Source: Methanobacterium sp. UBA8 | GTDB lineage: Archaea > Methanobacteriota > Methanobacteria > Methanobacteriales > Methanobacteriaceae | Length of the DNA stretch: 8,591 nucleotides | Assembly: GCA_002509665.1 (NCBI GenBank) | Contig: DADN01000066.1 | Span: 5,001-13,591 of the forward strand | Reading direction: 5' to 3' | Part shown: one piece after another, positions 1 to 6,796 of the stretch | Layout of the letters: the number at the start of each line of letters is the position of its first letter | Numbering within the stretch: the first letter of the stretch is position 1 | Made by a program: the position numbers and the translations under genes | Notes under the pieces: generated by a model | Database searches by the model: none | What the model was told of the DNA's origin: nothing | Seen by the model: the letters and a program-made list of their open reading frames with translations, nothing else

Positions 1-2
1 AC

Positions 3-62
3 AACAAATTTATAATAATAATTGGTCAGTTGTTAAGCAAAAAAAGAAGGTTTAAGCTTTGA
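3..62 (+). CDS. possible C-terminal end of a gene entering from the left
   Basis: Frame 3 is open from the left edge to a TGA at 60-62. It would end in ...IIIIGQLLSKKRRFKL, a hydrophobic stretch followed by a basic tail, as in the end of a membrane protein. A weak hairpin with a T5 run follows immediately, which fits a gene end. Only about 19 codons are visible and frame 2 is also open to base 55, so this is a weak call. No function can be given. Confidence 0.25.
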   Translation, partial: NKFIIIIGQLLSKKRRFKL

Positions 63-79
63 AAAAAGCCATTCTTTTT
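63..79 (+). terminator. weak hairpin / oligo-T terminator candidate
   Basis: AAAAAG (63-68) can pair with CTTTTT (74-79) around the loop CCATT. The T5 run lies directly after the possible stop at 60-62. The stem is nearly all A-T, so the structure is weak and the T run is the main signal. Confidence 0.25.
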
Positions 80-432
80 GATAGGGTAGTGTAATTATAA
101 ATTTATGCTACTTTTAACGTTTTACTTAAATTCAAACTACTTTAGATCTAATGCAAGAAATTAGTATAGACTTTAAAAATGTGTCTACCGTTAATGATCA
201 TGACTTTTTATAGGGTGTACAATATCATCACCAAATTTTTGGGTATCTGAAAATGATGCTGTTAAACTATTTAATATTTGAAATCAAATTAATAGATAAT
301 CTATAAAAAGATTTATAATATAACAATTGTTATATAATGTTAACCTAAATAATGTTTTTAAGTATAAGATGCTTTTTAACTCTTATATTTAGGAAAAAAA
401 TTTAATTTAACAAAATCATTTGGAGGAATTTG
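80..432. other. AT-rich region upstream of pdxS
   Basis: About 350 bases with no convincing gene. A 20-codon ORF starts at ATG 151 and ends at 213. A second open stretch in another frame runs on to about 289, so a decayed or frameshifted short gene is possible but unsupported. TATA-like sequences lie at 330-339 and 382-390. The palindrome at 318-335 is listed separately. The pdxS Shine-Dalgarno GGAGG is at 422-426. Confidence 0.5.
318..335. promoter_or_regulatory. perfect 18-bp palindrome upstream of pdxS, possible operator
   Basis: The sequence ATATAACAATTGTTATAT is a perfect inverted repeat centred on CAATTG. It overlaps a TATA-like TTATATAAT at 330-338, about 95-115 bases before the pdxS start. 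A dyad overlapping a TATA box is the usual layout for an archaeal repressor site. The region is very AT-rich, so chance is possible, and no regulator is identified. Confidence 0.35.
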
Positions 433-1314
433 ATGTTACATGGAACAGAAGTTTTAAAGAAAGGATTTGCAAAAATGACCAAAGGCGGAGTCATAATGGA
501 CGTCGTAAACGCTGAACAAGCTGAAATCGCAGAAAATTCAGGTGCAGTAGCAGTAATGGCTCTTGAAAAAGTTCCAGCTGATATACGAGCTGCAGGCGGA
601 GTCGCCAGGATGGCAGATCCTTCAAAGGTTATTGAAATAATGGACGCGGTTTCAATACCAGTTATGGCAAAAGTTAGAATCGGCCACTTTGTTGAAGCAC
701 AGGTATTAGAATCCCTCGGTGTTGACATGATTGACGAAAGTGAAGTTCTAACACCTGCCGATGAAAAATATCATGTTGATAAAAAGAAATTTACAATTCC
801 TTTTGTCTGCGGGGCAAGAAATCTTGGTGAAGCACTAAGAAGAATAGATGAAGGTGCAGCCATGATAAGGACAAAAGGTGAAGCAGGTACTGGTAACGTG
901 GTTGAAGCTGTAAGACACATGAGAGTGATACAGGGAACCATAAGGGAAATTAGAAACAAAACTGAAGAAGAACTCTGGGGAGTTGCAAGAGAACTTGAAG
1001 CTCCATACAAACTTGTAAAACAAACAGCTGAACTTGGAAAATTACCTGTTGTAAACTTCGCAGCTGGTGGAGTTGCAACACCTGCAGATGCTGCGCTCAT
1101 GATGCAGCTTGGAGCAGACGGTGTTTTCGTTGGATCTGGGATATTTAAATCAGAAAATCCAGAATTAGTTGCAAAAGCAATCACTGAAGCAACAGCCAAT
1201 TATGAAGACGCTGAAGTTCTGGCTAAAGTTTCAAAAGGGCTTGGAAAAGCTATGCCTGGTCTTGAAATAAGTCAAATTCCAGAAGAAGAAAGGCTTCAGA
1301 CAAGAGGATGGTAA
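433..1314 (+). CDS. pdxS: pyridoxal 5'-phosphate synthase, lyase subunit PdxS
   Basis: PdxS condenses ribose 5-phosphate, glyceraldehyde 3-phosphate and ammonia into pyridoxal 5'-phosphate. The ammonia comes from the glutaminase partner PdxT, which is not in this window. The 293-residue length fits the family. The (beta/alpha)8 barrel keeps Asp23, the Schiff-base Lys80 in [10 protein letters not shown], Lys148 in [10 protein letters not shown], the glycine-rich phosphate sites around [10 protein letters not shown] and GVFVGSGIF, and the usual ending QTRGW. I start at ATG 433 because GGAGG (422-426) sits 6 bases upstream; a TTG at 430 is in frame but less likely. It is the only + strand gene of clear identity here and converges on the GTPase-PII gene. 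The link to nitrogen may be only that PLP supports amino-acid metabolism; no NrpR-type operator is seen upstream. Confidence 0.97.
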   Translation: MLHGTEVLKKGFAKMTKGGVIMDVVNAEQAEIAENSGAVAVMALEKVPADIRAAGGVARMADPSKVIEIMDAVSIPVMAKVRIGHFVEAQVLESLGVDMIDESEVLTPADEKYHVDKKKFTIPFVCGARNLGEALRRIDEGAAMIRTKGEAGTGNVVEAVRHMRVIQGTIREIRNKTEEELWGVARELEAPYKLVKQTAELGKLPVVNFAAGGVATPADAALMMQLGADGVFVGSGIFKSENPELVAKAITEATANYEDAEVLAKVSKGLGKAMPGLEISQIPEEERLQTRGW

Positions 1315-1332
1315 ATAATTTTACCCTTCTCA

Positions 1333-1341
1333 TTTTTTTTT
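1333..1341 (+). terminator. oligo-T terminator of pdxS
   Basis: A run of nine T lies 19 bases after the pdxS stop, with no strong hairpin. Oligo-T alone is the usual archaeal terminator. Confidence 0.6.
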
Positions 1342-1381
1342 AAATTATAAATAAGTCGGATTGTCTATTTTAATCTAAATA

Positions 1382-2350
1382 TTACTCAATTGCTTCTTCA
1401 CCTCTTTCTTCAGTTCTAATTCTTATTACATTTTCTACAGGGGATATGAATATATCATCGATGATATCTTCCGTTTTAATAGGTTCTACAGCTTGAATTA
1501 CGTATTTAACATCTTCTCGTCTCATTACCATGCTGAGTTGTACTTTTTGGGGGATATTTATATTATATCTGCTGCCCCTGTATGTTTCTTTGCCTGTAGA
1601 TTCTTTATTAATATAACCAACTTCAGTTATAGTTATATTGGAGAATCCCTGGCCTTCTAATGCTTTTTTTACATTGTCAAGTTCTATGGGGTGCATTGTT
1701 AATTTTAATTTGCAAATTTCTGCTTTTTCAACATCATTATTATGTAAAGGTTTAATTTTTTTAACTATCTCTTTGAAATCTGGCTTTTGTGGTTCTTTTT
1801 CACGTGCTGATTTAATATCTCTAATTATATCCTTGAATTCTCTTTGGGGCTTTGTACTTATGTCACTTGTTGATTTACTTATATTTTCATATTCTTTTTC
1901 TTGGGTTGTGTAACGTATTGCATTTCCTAGTAATTTAAGCAGCATTTTCAGGCCGTCATTTATTCCTATTCCTTCTGCTGCAATTGTAGGTATAATCATC
2001 GCGTCAGAATTAATCTTTAAGTTAGAATTGTTTAAATCCTGTTTATTTGCAAATATAACATAAGGAATTTGTTTATTACTTATAAAATTGATTATTTCTT
2101 CATCTGTTTTAGTAGCACCTATTGAATTATCTATAAATATTATAACTCCATCAACATCTGGGGATATTATATCATTTAAGAATTTAAATCCTTCTATACC
2201 TGGAGAACTGAAAAGGTAAGCTGTATCTTCACCAATAGTTGCTTTCCCATAGTCAAATAATGAAATTGATATATTTTCATCTTTGTTTATATGCTTCAAG
2301 GCTGTGGTTTTTCCAGAACCGGAAGCTCCTAAAACTAGGATTTTTATCAT
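1382..2350 (-). CDS. small GTPase fused to a degenerate C-terminal PII (GlnK-like) domain
   Basis: This 322-residue protein has three parts. Residues 1-142 form a Ras-like GTPase of the COG2229 type: P-loop GASGSGKT (8-15), FDYGKA switch-I region, G3-like SSPG (48-51), NKQD (102-105) and a G5-like segment near PTIAAEGIG. Residues 143-208 form a charged linker with a repeat, EFKDIIRDIK (171-180) and DFKEIVKKIK (191-200). Residues 212-322 align with GlnK, including the T-loop YRGSRYNI and FISPVENVIRIRT. The PII part keeps the equivalents of Arg47 (R258), Tyr51 (Y262), Lys58 (K269), Arg101 and Arg103. It has lost Gln39 (now E250), and the loop TGDIGDGKI is replaced by TEDIIDDI, which should weaken ATP/2-oxoglutarate binding. 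I start at ATG 2350, preceded by AGGTGAT; a GTG at 2383 would add 11 residues. It follows the 2406-2876 GTPase by 55 bases, so it probably shares its NrpR-type promoter. Domain identities are firm; the role is not known to me. Confidence 0.9.
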   Translation of the reverse strand: MIKILVLGASGSGKTTALKHINKDENISISLFDYGKATIGEDTAYLFSSPGIEGFKFLNDIISPDVDGVIIFIDNSIGATKTDEEIINFISNKQIPYVIFANKQDLNNSNLKINSDAMIIPTIAAEGIGINDGLKMLLKLLGNAIRYTTQEKEYENISKSTSDISTKPQREFKDIIRDIKSAREKEPQKPDFKEIVKKIKPLHNNDVEKAEICKLKLTMHPIELDNVKKALEGQGFSNITITEVGYINKESTGKETYRGSRYNINIPQKVQLSMVMRREDVKYVIQAVEPIKTEDIIDDIFISPVENVIRIRTEERGEEAIE

Positions 2351-2405
2351 TAAAATCACCTGTAATTTAATAGTTAAAGTCACGTTAAGTTTATATTAAC
2401 ATAGG

Positions 2406-2876
2406 TTATACAGCAACTGCTATTTGTCTAAATTTCATGCGCTCATTATTCATTAATTTAAATAACCTTTCTAGACCATTTTTGATTCCCTGTCCAGTTA
2501 TAGCATTCGTTGGAATAATTGGCGCATTTACATCTATATTTAATGGTTTATCATTTATATCTTGTTTATTTGCAAATATAACGTAAGGTACTCTTTTTTC
2601 TTCAATGAAGCGAATTAATTCCATGTTATTTTTGGTTATGCCTATTGTATTATCTATAAATACGATGGCCCCATCCAGATTTTTTGATAGTATATCCTGC
2701 ATGAATGTAAACCTTTTATTTCCTGGAGAACAGAAAAAGTGAGCTTTTTTGTCATTTATTAATGCTTTTCCATAGTCCAATGCTGTAGTTTTTGTTAAAT
2801 TTTTGCATATATGTTCTAATGCCGTGGTTTTTCCTGAATTTGTATCTCCTAAAACTATAATTTTTTTTGCTTCCAT
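2406..2876 (-). CDS. small Ras-like GTPase (COG2229 type), stand-alone paralogue
   Basis: A 156-residue single-domain GTPase. It has the P-loop GDTNSGKT (10-17), TTALDYGKA as the switch-I/G2 region (Thr30 or Thr31), G3-like CSPGNKRF (49-56), NKQD (103-106) and a G5-like PTNAITGQG. It is a clear paralogue of the GTPase half of the next gene; both share FIDN, GxTK and PYVIFANKQD. The DxxGQ motif is degenerate: Asp is replaced by Cys and the catalytic Gln by Asn53. COG2229 GTPases are prokaryotic switch proteins that often work with multi-gene signalling sets. No roadblock or effector gene is seen beside this one. It heads a two-gene unit behind a TATA box and a GGAA-N6-TTCC site, so nitrogen control is likely. 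The start at ATG 2876 is supported by GGAAGTGA upstream. The partner and output are unknown. Confidence 0.88.
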   Translation of the reverse strand: MEAKKIIVLGDTNSGKTTALEHICKNLTKTTALDYGKALINDKKAHFFCSPGNKRFTFMQDILSKNLDGAIVFIDNTIGITKNNMELIRFIEEKRVPYVIFANKQDINDKPLNIDVNAPIIPTNAITGQGIKNGLERLFKLMNNERMKFRQIAVAV

Positions 2877-2891
2877 AAAAATTCACTTCCA

Positions 2892-2950
2892 TACCGGATC
2901 AAGGAATCATAGTTCCGGTAGTTAGGACTATACCTGTTTTGATATATAAA
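2892..2950 (-). promoter_or_regulatory. NrpR-type operator and TATA box of the GTPase operon
   Basis: On the - strand a TATA box, TTTATATATC (2941-2950), is followed 24 bp later by the palindrome GGAA-TCATAG-TTCC (2903-2916). The palindrome lies about where transcription should begin (near 2920), some 40 bases before the GTPase start. A longer inverted repeat, TACCGGA (2892-2898) and TCCGGTA (2914-2920), overlaps it. GGAA-N6-TTCC is the known NrpR operator of methanogens. NrpR represses when ammonium is plentiful and is released by 2-oxoglutarate. NrpR binding here is inferred. Confidence 0.8.
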
Positions 2951-3021
2951 TATTTTGAAAAACTCAAAAATCAAATCTTATTTTGAACTCTGGAATAATA
3001 TAAATGGTGCAAATTTTAAAT

Positions 3022-3039
3022 AAAAAAATAAAAACAAAA
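3022..3039 (-). terminator. oligo-T terminator of the metallo-hydrolase gene
   Basis: On the - strand, T-rich runs (T4, then T5, then T7) lie about 50-65 bases beyond the stop at 3088. No hairpin is evident, which is normal for archaeal oligo-T terminators. Confidence 0.5.
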
Positions 3040-3087
3040 TAGAATAATTGATAACCTTAAAAAGTAGAGTATAACGTTAAATAAATT

Positions 3088-3780
3088 TTATCCAGTGTGT
3101 TTTTTCTGTAAAAATTCTTCATGTTTTATTTTAGCGTTATCTATAGCTTTTTTAATGTCTTTTTCTACATTTTTAGATATGGCACCATGTCCTGGTAACA
3201 TCAAATCAATTTTCATGGTATTTAATCTGGCCAGCGAATTGATGTATTCCCCATAGCTTCCTGAACTAGATATGTCTGAGATTGTACCTTTGGCAAATAC
3301 TGTATCTCCAGATATTAAGATTTTTTTACGGGGTTCATAGATGCATATAGATCCTGAAGTATGTCCGGGAGTGTGAAATATTTTTAAAAACCAATCTCCC
3401 ATATCTATCACATTCATGTTTTCTAGCCAGAAATGTACGTGATATCCTTTAGGATTATGTCCATAAGCGCGGCAAAGCAGCACTTCATCGTCTGCAGATA
3501 TGATCTTGGTGGCTGCATAGCGGTGAGTTATAATTGGTACTTTGTTTTGGAGGTACCGATTAGCGCCAAAATGATCCACGTGTTCATGGGTGTTTATAAC
3601 CAGATCTAAATCCATTATGTTAATCCCTATTTCTTTTAAATCTTTCTTTAGGATTCCATAATTTTGGTTTATCCCCGAATCAATCAAAACGTTTAGTTTA
3701 GTTCCTAAAATCAGATATGAGGTGCAACTAGGTTTGCCTGTCTTAATCATGTACAGATTGGGTATTATTTCCTCGTACAT
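3088..3780 (-). CDS. metallo-beta-lactamase-fold hydrolase
   Basis: A 230-residue protein with the full metal-site set of the superfamily: THEHVDH (His65, His67, Asp69, His70), His140 in TPGHTSGS, Asp159 in SGDTVF and His198 in PGHG. This predicts a two-metal hydrolase of the glyoxalase II-like group acting in the cytoplasm; there is no signal peptide. The substrate cannot be read from the sequence, since the superfamily covers thioesters, lactones, phosphodiesters and more. ATG 3780 is chosen because the N-terminus MYEEIIPNLYMIK begins the first beta strand directly; a weak GGCGG lies upstream. It sits between two nitrogen-regulated units on the same strand, but no GGAA-N6-TTCC site is seen in the 184 bases before it. 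It has its own terminator, so it may simply be a bystander. Confidence 0.88.
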   Translation of the reverse strand: MYEEIIPNLYMIKTGKPSCTSYLILGTKLNVLIDSGINQNYGILKKDLKEIGINIMDLDLVINTHEHVDHFGANRYLQNKVPIITHRYAATKIISADDEVLLCRAYGHNPKGYHVHFWLENMNVIDMGDWFLKIFHTPGHTSGSICIYEPRKKILISGDTVFAKGTISDISSSGSYGEYINSLARLNTMKIDLMLPGHGAISKNVEKDIKKAIDNAKIKHEEFLQKKHTG

Positions 3781-3898
3781 AGAAATTCCGCCAAGAATGT
3801 GATTATAATCTATATTTGGCTACCTTTTACCGCTTTAATTACTATTTGTTAAATATGATACGTGTTTGTAAAATTAATGGTCTTTGTAACTTTAATAA

Positions 3899-3921
3899 AT
3901 AAAAAAATGTAAAAAAATGTG
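3899..3921 (-). terminator. double oligo-T terminator after amt1-glnK1
   Basis: The 10-mer AAAAAAATGT occurs twice in tandem (3901-3910 and 3911-3920). On the - strand this gives two T7 runs 45-65 bases past the glnK1 stop, a strong archaeal terminator. Confidence 0.65.
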
Positions 3922-3952
3922 GTGGGGTAAAAGTTAGAAAATAGGGTCAAAA

Positions 3953-4303
<351 letters not shown>

Positions 4304-4322
4304 TTAATCACATCCATTTTAT

Positions 4323-5546
4323 TTAAATCCTGTAACCAGATTCTTCGTGTAAGTTGGTATCAAGGCCTTCAATTTCAGTTTTCTCATCTACTCTTAGACC
4401 TATAGTTATGTCTATTAATTTACCTATAATTAAGGTACCTATGAATGAGTAGGCTGCGACTACAACTATGGCTATTACTTGAGTAAGTAACTGTCCTGGA
4501 TTTCCGTAGAAAACACCAGTTCCTAATGAGTTTATGAATGGTGCTGCGAATAATCCTGTTGCAATAGCTCCCCATGCACCAGAGATACCGTGTATACCGA
4601 ATACGTCTAAAGCATCGTCGTAACCAAGGCGTGGTTTCAACCAGGATACTGCGAAGTATGAGAATACTGAGGTTGCAAGTCCTATAATTATTGCTGCGTC
4701 TACAGTTACGAAACCTGCTGCAGGAGTAATAGCTACTAAACCCGCTACAGCACCAGAAACAGCACCGAGAATGGTTGGTTTTCCGGTTTTTATTATATCT
4801 ATTGCTACCCATGAGATCATTGCTGCTGCAGTAGCAGTGTTAGTTACAAGGAATGCAGATCCTGCTAGACCGCCTGCTGTTAATGCAGATCCTGCATTGA
4901 ATCCAAACCAACCGAACCAGAGAAGTGCAGCACCAATTACTGAGTAACCTAAGTGGTGTGGTAATAATGCGATATCTTTTCTTTTTCCAAGGAGAAGTGC
5001 TAAAGCTAAACCAGCAACCCCTGAATCTATGTGTACAACTGTACCACCTGCAAAGTCAAGAGCACCTAACTGTGCAAGGAATCCTCCACCCCATACCCAG
5101 TGAGCAATTGGGACATATATTAATGATACCCAGACTACTGAGAAGACTATCCATGCGGATGCTTTCATTCTTCCAACTACTGCACCAGATATAAGTGCTA
5201 CGGTAATTGCAGCAAAAGTCATCTGGAACGCTGCGTAAACTGTGGTAGGTATGGTTGGTGCGAGTGCTGCAAGATCATCTACGCCTATTCCGCTGAACAG
5301 GAGATTTGCAGGAGCACCAATCAATCCCCAGGGATCTATACTTGCATTAAATGCTAATGGGAATGCGTATAATACCCATATTACGCTTGTAATTGCAAAA
5401 GCTATAAGTGACATAAAGATGGTATTTAAAACGTTTTCTCGTTTAGCCATACCACCATAGAATAATGCTACACCTGGAACGGTCATGAGCATTACTAAAG
5501 CTGTGGATACAAGCATCCATGCTGTATCTCCACTATCAAGAACCAT
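4323..5546 (-). CDS. amt1: ammonium transporter Amt1
   Basis: A 407-residue Amt/MEP/Rh channel with about 11 membrane helices, conducting ammonium across the cell membrane. It has the twin histidines of the pore (His172 in VVHIDSG and His319 in DVFGIHG), Asp164 in GALDFAGG, the FQMTFA Phe-gate segment at 107-112 and [12 protein letters not shown]. The start at ATG 5546 has GGAGG nine bases upstream, and [11 protein letters not shown] matches Amt2. An in-frame extension to 5615 would add 23 hydrophilic residues and overlap the leader structure, so I reject it. An oddity is VVGRMKASA at 123-131: Amt2 has the usual ERMKFSA, so a conserved Glu and Phe are replaced by Gly125 and Ala129. It pairs with glnK1. 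The predicted leader is about 345 bases long and contains a multi-hairpin element. Confidence 0.96.
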   Translation of the reverse strand: MVLDSGDTAWMLVSTALVMLMTVPGVALFYGGMAKRENVLNTIFMSLIAFAITSVIWVLYAFPLAFNASIDPWGLIGAPANLLFSGIGVDDLAALAPTIPTTVYAAFQMTFAAITVALISGAVVGRMKASAWIVFSVVWVSLIYVPIAHWVWGGGFLAQLGALDFAGGTVVHIDSGVAGLALALLLGKRKDIALLPHHLGYSVIGAALLWFGWFGFNAGSALTAGGLAGSAFLVTNTATAAAMISWVAIDIIKTGKPTILGAVSGAVAGLVAITPAAGFVTVDAAIIIGLATSVFSYFAVSWLKPRLGYDDALDVFGIHGISGAWGAIATGLFAAPFINSLGTGVFYGNPGQLLTQVIAIVVVAAYSFIGTLIIGKLIDITIGLRVDEKTEIEGLDTNLHEESGYRI

Positions 5547-5590
5547 GTGTTGTTTCCTCCAATATTGTTGTTTATTTTGTATTAAATTGT

Positions 5591-5741
5591 AACACTCAAA
5601 AATCAAAGCCTGCAAATCTTCCGATTTGCGGTGTCAAAACTGAAAGTTTTGACAACCTACAGAACGGAGTTCTGTGGCCCGAAAAATCTCTCAAAATTCT
5701 TTGAATTTTTGAGAGCGTTTGACGGTTGAGTGTTTTTTTTT
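5591..5741. repeat. multi-hairpin element 1, in the predicted amt1 5' leader
   Basis: An outer stem, AACACTCAA (5591-5599) with TTGAGTGTT (5726-5734), encloses four hairpins. These are GCAAATC/GATTTGC (5612-5629, loop TTCC), GTCAAAACT/AGTTTTGAC (5633-5653, loop GAA), ACAGAAC/GTTCTGT (5659-5675, loop GGA) and CTCTCAAAATTC pairing with 5703-5715 (loop TTT, one bulge). On the + strand a T9 run (5733-5741) follows the closing stem. The element begins about 45 bases upstream of the amt1 start and would lie in the - strand leader. Alternatively it is a + strand RNA ending at the T run, or a mobile hairpin repeat. It resembles the element at the right edge. Confidence 0.7.
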
Positions 5742-5874
5742 AAATGTAATAATTATAATCGCTTTTTTTAATATGTAAAAGCCCCTTCTTTTAATCTAAA
5801 TTCATTAATTTTTGCACCAGATACCCGTTTTATAATTTCACACCCCCATCCTATGTTAAGTCTACATTCGGATG

Positions 5875-5923
5875 TCGGAAACCTACTTCCGATAATAGAA
5901 CTTACTACTTAATCTTATATAAA
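5875..5923 (-). promoter_or_regulatory. NrpR-type operator and TATA box of amt1-glnK1
   Basis: On the - strand the TATA box TTTATATAAG (5914-5923), preceded by purine-rich CGAAACG, is followed 23 bp later by TCGGAA-ACCTAC-TTCCGA (5875-5892, core 5877-5890). The operator overlaps the expected start near 5890-5893, so a bound repressor would block initiation. The resulting 5' leader before the amt1 ATG is about 345 bases. A nitrogen-controlled amt-glnK promoter is the classic NrpR target; binding itself is inferred. Confidence 0.85.
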
Positions 5924-5981
5924 CGTTTCGACTGTCATGATTAATCATAGTTTTTTTAATACTAATTGGCTCATTTGACTT

Positions 5982-6200
5982 AAAAAATATGGCTTAAAAA
6001 TCTTTACTTTTCTCATATCAGTTAGACTATTGCTTTTTTTGCCATAATAATTAAATTTTTACAAGATATGAGTTATAGTAGGTATCATATCATGACAAGC
6101 GTGTTTTAATTCACTATTTTTATTTTAATTCGAAATTCTTTGCATTGTTACTTTGTTTTATTTCCTTTTCTCCTATACCGGAATAAGGAAACATGCTTCC
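5982..6200 (-). ncRNA. candidate nitrogen-regulated small RNA behind an orphan NrpR-type promoter
   Basis: The promoter at 6177-6230 fires leftwards into about 215 bases with no credible ORF. The longest Met-starting readings, at 6145 and 6045, are six and seven codons without usable Shine-Dalgarno sites. On the - strand, T5 (6000-5996) and T6 (5987-5982) runs could terminate it ahead of the amt1 promoter. GATATGA (from 6091), TCATATC (from 6071) and GATATGAG (from 6019) can form two mutually exclusive stems. NrpR-controlled sRNAs exist in methanogens (sRNA154 of Methanosarcina mazei), which makes this plausible. No sequence match is claimed. The alternative is a distal amt1 promoter giving a 650-base leader. 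Confidence 0.45.
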
Positions 6201-6230
6201 GGTTTACTATTAAATTTTAGAATATATAAA
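6177..6230 (-). promoter_or_regulatory. orphan NrpR-type operator and TATA box
   Basis: On the - strand the TATA box TTTATATATT (6221-6230) is followed 20 bp later by GGAA-ACATGC-TTCC (6187-6200). A longer inverted repeat, ACCGGAA (6177-6183) with TTCCGGT (6197-6203), overlaps it. The whole block resembles the GTPase-operon operator at 2892-2920 base for base over much of its length, more than it resembles the amt operators. It does not lead into a protein gene before the separate amt1 promoter. Confidence 0.75.
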
Positions 6231-6330
6231 TGTTTCTAGAAATTAAGTAATTACTATATTAACGCGAGAGTTTTCTTTAATTAATTCAGAAAGTTATTAA
6301 ATATTTTAAAAAAAGAATGAATTTAAATAC

Positions 6331-6367
6331 AAAAATAGAAAATACTCAAACACACTTAGTGTTTGAG
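6331..6367 (-). terminator. hairpin and T-rich terminator of amt2-glnK2
   Basis: CTCAAACAC (6345-6353) pairs perfectly with GTGTTTGAG (6359-6367) around ACTTA. On the - strand the stem is followed by TATTTTCTATTTTTG and, farther on, a T7 run (6314-6308). It starts 21 bases past the glnK2 stop. The stem sequence resembles the closing stem of multi-hairpin element 1. Confidence 0.7.
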
Positions 6368-6388
6368 ATCAAATTGGGATTGAGCAAG

Positions 6389-6730
<342 letters not shown>

Positions 6731-6796
6731 TCACAACTCACTACTTCTATTTCCAGTATATTCTCATTATTTAGGCATTTATCCATTTATAGGTAC

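Noticed and set aside
430..432. TTG start for pdxS
   Set aside because: It is followed directly by ATG 433, which has better Shine-Dalgarno spacing and matches family length.
2351..2383. GTG start at 2383 for the GTPase-PII gene
   Set aside because: The ATG at 2350 has AGGTGAT just upstream and begins right at the first beta strand before the P-loop, like the paralogue.
5547..5615. N-terminal extension of Amt1 to 5615
   Set aside because: It lacks a ribosome site, adds 23 hydrophilic residues absent from Amt2, and overlaps the hairpin element. ATG 5546 has GGAGG and aligns with Amt2.
5519..5704. Open + strand frame covering the hairpin element
   Set aside because: It overlaps the amt1 start antisense, its peptide is low in family-like features, and the hairpins explain the sequence better than coding.
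5591..5741. Insertion sequence or transposon end
   Set aside because: There is no transposase, no target-site duplication that I can see, and the inverted ends are better explained as an RNA closing stem. A non-autonomous repeat remains possible.
6022..6145. Six- and seven-codon ORFs behind the orphan promoter (MQRISN, MAKKAIV)
   Set aside because: They are too short and have no Shine-Dalgarno at usable distance; AGGAG at 6170-6174 lies 24 bases from the first ATG.
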